A stretch of DNA of 64,000 nt from a virus, in the IMG/VR virus record IMGVR_UViG_3300034284_000578, positions 44,577-108,576 of that record. One strand, written 5' to 3'. This document shows positions 55,101 through 61,245 of the stretch, piece after piece. The position numbers were made by a program, and so were the translations under genes. How positions within the stretch are numbered: the stretch's first letter is position 1; each line of letters opens with the position of its first letter. The notes beneath the pieces were generated by a model that searched no databases, was not told where the DNA came from, and was given only the letters and a program-made list of their open reading frames with translations.

Positions 55101-56255
55101 ATGAGCAAGAAACGCTACAAGTCCATCGGTAGGGGTGATACTGTTGAATCTGTATTACTTGGTGGTGAGCCAAACATTGCCGCCATGAAGATTACAGACG
55201 ATAGTGAACTCATTTGGCAAATTCAAAAGGCTTTGAATTGGTATAATTATAATTGGTCTGAAAAGGACTATCGCAAAGCCACACTAGAATATTTGAAGAA
55301 AAACAAATACAGCAAAAGCGATCAGGAGAAGGTGGAAAATGCATCAACCGTAAGTTTTGACTTTCGGTGTGTTGGTGCATATTGTCGCGTTTCTAACAAT
55401 GGCGTGGCACTACCTGAAGCAAAGAAGAAACTAGTTCAAACTCATATTGATAATTTGATCAAAGAGGGATCTAAAGTTCAATATTTGGCACCAGTTGCGG
55501 ATAAACCAAAAGTTTCAATTCAAGACAGAATTAATGAACAAGTTTCTGAATATATCTGCGAACTTGAAATTCGTGTAGATGAATTGGTTAATTATTTAAC
55601 AAAACCAACATCAAATAAATTTCAATTTGAAATAACAGAATGGATTCGTAAAAAGGATGTAAAGTCCATGCAAGCGCAAATGATTGCGGATTCTTTTAAA
55701 CCAAGAATTAAAGAATTGGAAGAAGCCATTTCTGGTAAAGATGAAGATTTAAAGCAAGCATATTCTTGGATCAGTAAGCCAAAACTTAAAAAGTACTTAG
55801 AATTCCATCAAGACATGGTTGTGCAATTACAAGCACAAGCGCAATTTGCAAAGAAGATTCGCAAACCAAGAAAGAAGAAAAAGAAGAAGCCAGAGCAATT
55901 AATTGCAAAATTAAAGTATCAGAAGGAATGCACTGAGTTTAATTTGAATTCAGTTGATCCTAGAGAAATTATTGGTGCAAAGAAATTAGTTGCATTCAAC
56001 ACAAAATATCGTACACTTACTGTGTACGACGCATCTCCTTTGGTTGATGGTTTTACAATCAAAGGAACTACACTAATTGGTTTTGATGAGGGTTCTTCAA
56101 AAACAAAGAAACTTCGTGATCCTAAAAGTGTACTCTCGCGCATGATTGGTGGCGTTCGTGCCATTAATAATGCATGGGAAACTGTTAAAACAAAAGAATC
56201 TGTCCCGAATGGCAGATTTAACGAAAATACCGTAATTATACAGGTAATTAAATGA
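55101..56255 (+). CDS. Conserved hypothetical protein of T4-like marine phages (384 aa)
   Basis: Opens MSKKRYKSIGRGDTVESVLLGGEPN, a signature I recall from hypothetical proteins of marine T4-like phages. The middle has charged helices and a very basic segment KKIRKPRKKKKKKPEQ near 255-270. The C-terminal third (from DPREIIGAKKLVAFNTKYRTLTVYD) is globular with beta strands. Nothing catalytic is visible; the basic segment suggests nucleic-acid contact. It is preceded by a sigma70-type promoter with almost no leader, and no Shine-Dalgarno is seen. It ends in an ATGA overlap with RNase H, so the two are translated together. Function unknown. Confidence 0.7.
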   Translation: MSKKRYKSIGRGDTVESVLLGGEPNIAAMKITDDSELIWQIQKALNWYNYNWSEKDYRKATLEYLKKNKYSKSDQEKVENASTVSFDFRCVGAYCRVSNNGVALPEAKKKLVQTHIDNLIKEGSKVQYLAPVADKPKVSIQDRINEQVSEYICELEIRVDELVNYLTKPTSNKFQFEITEWIRKKDVKSMQAQMIADSFKPRIKELEEAISGKDEDLKQAYSWISKPKLKKYLEFHQDMVVQLQAQAQFAKKIRKPRKKKKKKPEQLIAKLKYQKECTEFNLNSVDPREIIGAKKLVAFNTKYRTLTVYDASPLVDGFTIKGTTLIGFDEGSSKTKKLRDPKSVLSRMIGGVRAINNAWETVKTKESVPNGRFNENTVIIQVIK

Positions 56256-57088
56256 TTCTAATTGACAATACACAAATCATACTTTCATCTATCTTTTCTC
56301 AATATAATTCACCGGATCAGTTAGATGAAGATATGATTCGACATATTACTTTAAACACATATCGTTACTATCGAAATAGATTCCATCAGGAGTATGGTGA
56401 ACTTGTAATTTGTCAAGACGCCGGTAATTATTGGCGTAAAGATATTTTTCCGCTCTACAAGCACAATCGGAAAAAGACTCAAGCAAAGGATGAATTTTAT
56501 TGGAAGCAAGTTTTTGAAACTCTTACTAAGATTCGTAATGAAGTTGCGGAAAATATGCCATACCGTACAATGCGAATTGAACGGTGTGAAGCCGATGATA
56601 TTATTGCCACTTTGTCTAAGCACTATCACACACAGGAAAAGATTTTGATTGTTTCCGGTGATAAAGATTTCAAGCAATTGATGCGATATCCAAATATTGT
56701 TCAATATAGCCCAAATCAAAAGGGATTTATTACATGTGAATCCCCGGATAAGTTTTTGTTTGAACACATCGTGCGTGGAGATTCGGGAGATGGTATTCCC
56801 AATATTCTCTCGGATGATGATGTTTTTGCTGTAGACGGCAAGAGACAAAAACCACTATCTTCTAAGAAGTTGGACACTTGGTCTAGCACAGGTAATGTGC
56901 CAAACGATCTACAAAGTAACTGGAACCGCAACCAAATGTTGGTAGATCTGTCCTACATACCTCAAGAGTATGAGCAGGCAATTCTTGCGGAATACAACAA
57001 ACCAATTACAGTAGATCGCAGCAAGATTTTTAATTATTTTGTTGAAAAAGGTTTGAAGAATCTTATGAATGACATTCAAGATTTTTAA
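56252..57088 (+). CDS. rnh: RNase H / 5' flap nuclease (T4 Rnh type)
   Basis: 278 residues (T4 305). Metal-binding acidic residues of the FEN/PIN-like nuclease are seen in order: MILIDNTQ (Asp5), LVICQDAGNYWRKDIFPLYKHNRK, ERCEADDIIATL, IVSGDKDFKQL and HIVRGDSGDGIPN. The enzyme removes RNA primers and 5' flaps of Okazaki fragments. It lies just upstream of the clamp and clamp-loader genes; the ATGA overlap with the preceding gene fixes the start. Confidence 0.9.
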   Translation: MILIDNTQIILSSIFSQYNSPDQLDEDMIRHITLNTYRYYRNRFHQEYGELVICQDAGNYWRKDIFPLYKHNRKKTQAKDEFYWKQVFETLTKIRNEVAENMPYRTMRIERCEADDIIATLSKHYHTQEKILIVSGDKDFKQLMRYPNIVQYSPNQKGFITCESPDKFLFEHIVRGDSGDGIPNILSDDDVFAVDGKRQKPLSSKKLDTWSSTGNVPNDLQSNWNRNQMLVDLSYIPQEYEQAILAEYNKPITVDRSKIFNYFVEKGLKNLMNDIQDF

Positions 57089-57100
57089 TGGAGATTGATT

Positions 57101-57577
57101 ATGGAAACCCCAGATGAAAACATACTTCGTCAGCAAGCAATGGCGAATCAAAGAAATATTATGCATAAAGCCGCTTCATTTGCTAAATCAATGGCATCTC
57201 GCGGCGTTACTAATAAAAAAGTAATACCAGAAACAAAAACATTACGACAATTGAGTTGTCATGGTGATGATAATCTCATTCCGTGTTCAAATAGAAAAGA
57301 AAGTGATAAATTTCCAAACTCATTCTATTGTGGTGCTTGTGGGTGTGGAGATAAGCAAGGAACTCAATTGATAGATTTGACTGTGGATGGTAAAGAAAAC
57401 TATGGCAAACTCGACTATCCTAAGGTTTGGTGTCCTTTGGACATGCCAGGATTTCAACCATACAAGCCATCAAGTCAAGAACCTATTGAAATGCAAAATA
57501 GTCGCAAAAAAGAAATTGAAAATCGTATGAGTGTCGAGTATATTACAGAGAAGTCTAAAGGAGAATCTATACAATGA
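57101..57577 (+). CDS. Zinc-ribbon-like hypothetical protein (158 aa)
   Basis: ATG at 57101 has GGAGA at 57090-57094; a TTG six bases earlier is less likely. Residues 50-90 contain SCHGDDNLIPCS followed by FYCGACGCGD and later VWCPLDMPGF: five or six cysteines in CxxC-like spacing, suggesting a zinc or iron site. The N-terminus is helical and basic; the C-terminus is charged. It overlaps the clamp gene start (ATGA), so it is co-translated with the replication proteins. Function unknown; a small replication accessory or redox-type metal protein are both possible. Confidence 0.65.
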   Translation: METPDENILRQQAMANQRNIMHKAASFAKSMASRGVTNKKVIPETKTLRQLSCHGDDNLIPCSNRKESDKFPNSFYCGACGCGDKQGTQLIDLTVDGKENYGKLDYPKVWCPLDMPGFQPYKPSSQEPIEMQNSRKKEIENRMSVEYITEKSKGESIQ

Positions 57578-58257
57578 CTACAGCAACTACAATTAAACTC
57601 TCAAAGAAAACTCTTGATATCCTCAAGAACTATGCATCAATTAATTCCAACATTCTAGTAAATCCGGGTAATGTTATCACCACGATTTCCCCAGTAAAGA
57701 ATGTTCTAGCAGAAGCAACTGTAGACGAAACATTCGATACTCAGTTTGGTGTTTGGGATCTTAACAAGTTCCTTGGAACTGTGAGTTTGTTTACTGATCC
57801 TGAATTTGAATTCCACCAAAAGTATGTGGTTATTTCTGGTTCAAATGGTTCTTCTGTTAAGTATTTTTATTGTGAACCAAAGTTGTTGACCACACCCACA
57901 AAGAAGATTCAAATGCCTGCTGGTGTGGTAAACTTCAAGTTAACCCAAAAGAACTTTACAGAACTGCAAAAGGCAGCATCTGTTCTGCAACTTCCTGATA
58001 TTGCCGTGCGGTCTAATGATGGTAGAATGGAACTTGTTGCGCTCGACAAGAACGACGACACCTCAAATAGTTATTCGGTCGATTTGGGTGATACCGATGC
58101 AGACTTTGAATTCTACTTTAAGGTAGAAAATCTAAAGTTGATCTATGGTGATTACAATGTAGAAATCACAGAAAAGGTTGTTAGTAAGTTTACTCACGAA
58201 ACAATGAATCTATCGTATTGGATTGCACTAGAACCGGATTCAAAGTACAACGGATAA
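57574..58257 (+). CDS. 45: Sliding clamp gp45
   Basis: 227 residues (T4 228). The pattern LSKKTLDILKNYASINSNILVNPGNVITTISPVKNVLAEATVDETFDTQFGVWDLNKFLGTVSLF is a textbook gp45 N-terminus; the C-terminus ends in NLSYWIALEPDSKY. It forms a trimeric ring that tethers DNA polymerase and also activates gp55-dependent late transcription, linking replication to the TATAAATA promoters found in this window. ATGA overlap with the preceding gene. Confidence 0.95.
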   Translation: MTTATTIKLSKKTLDILKNYASINSNILVNPGNVITTISPVKNVLAEATVDETFDTQFGVWDLNKFLGTVSLFTDPEFEFHQKYVVISGSNGSSVKYFYCEPKLLTTPTKKIQMPAGVVNFKLTQKNFTELQKAASVLQLPDIAVRSNDGRMELVALDKNDDTSNSYSVDLGDTDADFEFYFKVENLKLIYGDYNVEITEKVVSKFTHETMNLSYWIALEPDSKYNG

Positions 58258-58260
58258 TAT

Positions 58261-59208
58261 ATGGAAACAAACAATGATACATTCTTGTGGGTGGAAAAAT
58301 ACCGTCCGCAGAAAGTTGATGATTGTGTTCTTCCCGATAGTCTAAAGAAGACTTTCAAGGAAATGGTTGGTTCTGGAGAACTCCAGAACCTTCTCCTTTC
58401 TGGGGGACCAGGTTGTGGCAAAACAACTGTTGCAAAGGCTCTATGTAATGAACTTGACATGGAGTGGATTATTATCAACTGCTCTGAAGATGGAAACATT
58501 GACACTCTGCGTACAAAGATCCGCAACTTTGCCAGCACCGTGTCTTTGACAGGAAACCGCAAAGCAGTGATCCTAGATGAGTTTGATTATTCAAATCCAC
58601 AGTCAACTCAACCTGCTCTCCGAGGATTTATCGAAGAGTTTGCAGATAATTGCCGATTCATTTTGACTTGCAACTTTAAGAATCGAGTGATTGAACCTCT
58701 GCATTCTAGATGCACATGCATTGATTTTAAGTTTACCCCGAAGGACAAGATGAAACTTGGTCCATTCATCTTGGATCGTTTGAAGTTCATTCTGGACAAA
58801 GAAAAGGTAAAGTATGATGAGAAGGTTCTTGTTAAACTCATCATGCGTCATGCGCCAGATCTACGCAGACTTTTGAACGAGTTGCAGCGTTATTCTGTTT
58901 CCGGTGAAATTGATGTTGGTATTCTTAAGGAAGTCGGAGATCTTAATATTGATGATCTAACCGATGCAATGAAGAAGAAAAACTTTCCTGCTGTTCGAAA
59001 GTGGGTTGTTGCAAACTTAGACAACGATCAATCTCAAGTGTTCCGTAAGTTGTATGAGGGATTGCAGGATACAATGGAACCCGAAAGCATTCCTACTTTT
59101 GTATTGATTATTTCCGAATATCAGTATAAGTCTGCATTTGTTGCCGATCAAGAAATCAATATGACTGCTTGTTTGGTGCAAGTGATGATGGAGTGCAACT
59201 TCAAATGA
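58261..59208 (+). CDS. 44: Clamp loader large subunit gp44
   Basis: 315 residues (T4 319). AAA+ ATPase: WVEKYRPQKVDDCVLP at the start, Walker A GGPGCGKTT at 48-56, Walker B VILDEF ending at D106/E107, sensor 1 FILTCNFKNRV near 133-143, and the SRC motif at 149-151. Four gp44 and one gp62 open and load the gp45 ring. Starts 3 nt after the gp45 stop; ends in an ATGA overlap with gp62. Confidence 0.95.
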   Translation: METNNDTFLWVEKYRPQKVDDCVLPDSLKKTFKEMVGSGELQNLLLSGGPGCGKTTVAKALCNELDMEWIIINCSEDGNIDTLRTKIRNFASTVSLTGNRKAVILDEFDYSNPQSTQPALRGFIEEFADNCRFILTCNFKNRVIEPLHSRCTCIDFKFTPKDKMKLGPFILDRLKFILDKEKVKYDEKVLVKLIMRHAPDLRRLLNELQRYSVSGEIDVGILKEVGDLNIDDLTDAMKKKNFPAVRKWVVANLDNDQSQVFRKLYEGLQDTMEPESIPTFVLIISEYQYKSAFVADQEINMTACLVQVMMECNFK

Positions 59209-59579
59209 AACTTACAGATTGGTTAAATTCCATCAATATTACCAAAAAGAATATTTTGGAAGATCCTTTACTGGAAAAGGAATATTCTCCGTATATTATT
59301 AACCGATCTTTATCGTATTTTCCGGATACTCTGTTTCATGCAAATGAAATGAATCAGAAGCATCTGTTACCCAAGAAACTACAATACGACTATTTGCGTA
59401 TGGTAGTCCGTAAGCGTAAGCGGTTTTCTAAATGGGATAAGAAGGATCATAGTGACGATCTGGAATTGATTAAGCAATACTACAATTATTCTACAAAAAA
59501 AGCATTAGAGGTTTTGCCTCTGTTGACAAAAGAACATATTGCATATATACGCAACCTTACTGGCGGGGTTAGAAAGTAA
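59205..59579 (+). CDS. 62: Clamp loader small subunit gp62
   Basis: Start taken as the ATG in the ATGA overlap with gp44, although the frame is open from 59169. 124 residues, shorter than T4 gp62 (187). NRSLSYFPDTLFHANEMN and LQYDYLRMVVRKRKRFSKWDK match T4 VENALSQFPECMPAVYAMN and [20 protein letters not shown]. Non-ATPase subunit of the clamp loader. The shortened C-terminus lacks the last third of T4 gp62, a difference also common in marine relatives as far as I recall. Confidence 0.85.
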   Translation: MKLTDWLNSINITKKNILEDPLLEKEYSPYIINRSLSYFPDTLFHANEMNQKHLLPKKLQYDYLRMVVRKRKRFSKWDKKDHSDDLELIKQYYNYSTKKALEVLPLLTKEHIAYIRNLTGGVRK

Positions 59580-59593
59580 TAATTATACATATT

Positions 59594-59637
59594 AGGAGAA
59601 GTTTACTAATATGGATTATTATTATGGAACAGAATAG
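59594..59637 (+). promoter_or_regulatory. Possible upstream ORF over the regA start
   Basis: AGGAG at 59594-59598 is followed by ATG at 59611 opening an 8-codon frame (MDYYYGTE) that stops at 59635-59637. The regA ATG at 59624 lies inside it in another frame, 25 nt from the only ribosome site. This would fit termination-reinitiation of regA. Confidence 0.4.
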
Positions 59638-60034
59638 TATTGAAATCAATTCGCTGCTGGAAGTGCAACTTAAGGATTCTGAATCCTTTTTAAAAATTAA
59701 AGAAACATTGACAAGAATTGGCGTTTCTTCCAAAAAAGAGAAGAAATTGTACCAATCCTGTCATATTTTACATAAAAGAAGTAAATATTACATTGTGCAT
59801 TTTAAAGAATTATTTCTTCTGGATGGATTAAGTTCTGACATAGATGAAACCGATATCGGTAGAAGAAATACGATTGCAAAGTTATTAGAGGAATGGAATT
59901 TATTAACCGTTGTTGATAAGGAAAAATTAAACAGCATTTTGACTCCTTTAAATCAAATAAAGATAATTCCATTTAAGGAAAAGACCGAATGGGAACTTTG
60001 CCCTAAATATCATATCGGAAAGGGTAAAAAATAA
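59624..60034 (+). CDS. regA: Translational repressor RegA
   Basis: 136 residues (T4 122). ESFLKIKETLTRIGVSSKKEKKLYQSCHILHKRSKYYIVHFKELFLLDG is nearly the T4 RegA sequence with the same spacing, and the end ISFKQKHEWKLVPKYTIG of T4 appears as IPFKEKTEWELCPKYHIG. RegA binds the translation start regions of many early phage mRNAs, including its own in T4, and represses them. The ATG has no close Shine-Dalgarno; the only AGGAG lies 25 nt upstream in front of a possible 8-codon ORF. It follows gp62, as in T4, but gene 43 (DNA polymerase) does not follow. Confidence 0.93.
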   Translation: MEQNSIEINSLLEVQLKDSESFLKIKETLTRIGVSSKKEKKLYQSCHILHKRSKYYIVHFKELFLLDGLSSDIDETDIGRRNTIAKLLEEWNLLTVVDKEKLNSILTPLNQIKIIPFKEKTEWELCPKYHIGKGKK

Positions 60035-60414
60035 TGGACGCAGGAATATACGACTTACATGCAGAATTTGGTGTTGATTATTCTGTAGAATTTGAATACA
60101 CTCAAAACGATGGAACTGCCATAAATTTAGGACAGGGTGAGTTGTCTTTTTATGTTAAAAAATCAATTCTACCTTATGATACCTTATTTGAAGTTCATTC
60201 AAATGGTGCTATCGTTGAAGGAGTTCTTCCATTCCCATCCTCTGAGTCTGGTTATGGTACAATTACCGTGTCAAATGGTGTTGCTACCCTACAAATAACC
60301 GCAGAAACTATGGATCAACTCCAACCTACTACCTATTTTTATACTCTAGTTAGACACTTAAATGGTGTAGAAACTATGCTCTTGAAGGGTAAATTTGTCG
60401 TGGAGGCAGCATGA
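60034..60414 (+). CDS. Small beta-rich fibre-module protein (126 aa)
   Basis: TAATG overlap with regA. Begins MDAGIYDLHAEFGVDYSVEFEYTQNDG, then beta strands, ending FYTLVRHLNGVETMLLKGKFVVEAA. The opening resembles that of the 199-residue protein at 38720 (YEFNIEQGSDF), and also recalls the N-terminal domain of baseplate upper proteins of other tailed phages. First gene of the second fibre module, so probably a virion adaptor. Overlaps the next small ORF (ATGA). Confidence 0.6.
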   Translation: MDAGIYDLHAEFGVDYSVEFEYTQNDGTAINLGQGELSFYVKKSILPYDTLFEVHSNGAIVEGVLPFPSSESGYGTITVSNGVATLQITAETMDQLQPTTYFYTLVRHLNGVETMLLKGKFVVEAA

Positions 60415-60530
60415 GAAAATTAGTAGTGACTGAAACCCAAAGAAGCAAGGCCACACATAAAAGAGGTACTATAAATAGAGTAGTAATAAAGAAAGCATCT
60501 ACAAAGACTACAACTATTTTAGTACCATAA
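60411..60530 (+). CDS. Small basic hypothetical protein (39 aa)
   Basis: ATG in the ATGA overlap with the preceding stop; 39 codons to TAA at 60528-60530, which overlaps the next ATG (TAATG). The product, MRKLVVTETQRSKATHKRGT and so on, is rich in Lys, Arg and Thr. Perfect coupling at both ends supports translation, but the internal TATAAATA late promoter raises the alternative that the stretch is mainly regulatory. No family recognised. Confidence 0.5.
   Translation: MRKLVVTETQRSKATHKRGTINRVVIKKASTKTTTILVP
60470..60477 (+). promoter_or_regulatory. Late promoter TATAAATA (second fibre module)
   Basis: Exact T4-type late promoter inside the 39-codon ORF, 53 nt before the next fibre-module ATG (60530). 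It would switch the fibre genes on late although they follow regA in the early/middle cluster. Confidence 0.75.
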
Positions 60531-60763
60531 TGGCAAAAAAGATCTACTACTACGATAAAAGAGCAAATGCCGCTGTTACCGAGTTAACATCGTTAGTTGT
60601 ACCTGTTGCTGAACCAACACTCACGACTATTCAAGGTTGGTTGCAACATCCTATGGGAGAATTGGCACCAAGTTCTATATTGACGGTGGATAGTGCAGGT
60701 AAATTAGATATTCTAAAAGTAGATGTTATTGAATTTGCGACTCTTGATGGTGGGGAATTTTAA
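60530..60763 (+). CDS. Small fibre-module protein ending in DGGEF (77 aa)
   Basis: 77 residues with TAATG overlaps on both sides. MAKKIYYYDKRANAAVTELTS at the start, then beta-type sequence, ending VIEFATLDGGEF. The C-terminal DGG-x-aromatic end is shared with the next two proteins, which suggests a common assembly or docking signal. No other family feature. Likely a small virion or fibre-associated component under the late promoter at 60470. Confidence 0.6.
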   Translation: MAKKIYYYDKRANAAVTELTSLVVPVAEPTLTTIQGWLQHPMGELAPSSILTVDSAGKLDILKVDVIEFATLDGGEF

Positions 60764-61233
60764 TGTCCGATGTGACGATTAAAATTAAACGTTCGCTTAC
60801 ACCCGGAAACGTACCAGCCGATCTAGAGTTGGGTGAGTTGGCTATAAATATCCCCGATAAAAAAATATATATCGGTGATAATTCTACCGATGGTAACGCA
60901 TTAATAATTGATGGACTGGCAAGCGGTGGTGGAACAATATATACCGCTGGTTCCGGTATTAATATAACGGGAACTGTAATAAGATTAGATCCTGCTATCT
61001 TTACAACATCAACAAACACTTTGAATATACTAGCGAACACCGTAAATTTTACAGGTGGTTCACCAAGTCTAACCGGAGTTTCTTCCATAACGTCACAGGG
61101 AGGAAACCTATATATTACAGGCAATCTGATTGTATCGGGTTATATTGAAACGGATACAGGAATCCGAGGCAACACCGATGTAACAGAGGAATATCTGGGT
61201 TATGGAATGGTATTAGATGGCGGATCATACTAA
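60763..61233 (+). CDS. Short tail-fibre-like protein, Mtd-type N-terminus (156 aa)
   Basis: The first 45 residues, VTIKIKRSLTPGNVPADLELGELAINIPDKKIYIGDN, resemble the N-terminal attachment domain of phage tropism and fibre proteins (KxKR...GELAxN...KxYxGD). Then a Gly-rich linker, beta repeats (AGSGINITGTVI), and an end GMVLDGGSY. The next gene has the same N-terminal pattern and C-terminal DGG end, so these are related adaptors or fibres of different lengths. TAATG overlap fixes the start. Confidence 0.65.
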   Translation: MSDVTIKIKRSLTPGNVPADLELGELAINIPDKKIYIGDNSTDGNALIIDGLASGGGTIYTAGSGINITGTVIRLDPAIFTTSTNTLNILANTVNFTGGSPSLTGVSSITSQGGNLYITGNLIVSGYIETDTGIRGNTDVTEEYLGYGMVLDGGSY

Positions 61234-61245
61234 CGAGGAAAATAA

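Noticed and set aside
59169-59204. gp62 starting upstream at 59169
   Set aside because: The ATGA overlap at 59205 is the standard coupling with gp44 and gives a sensible N-terminus.
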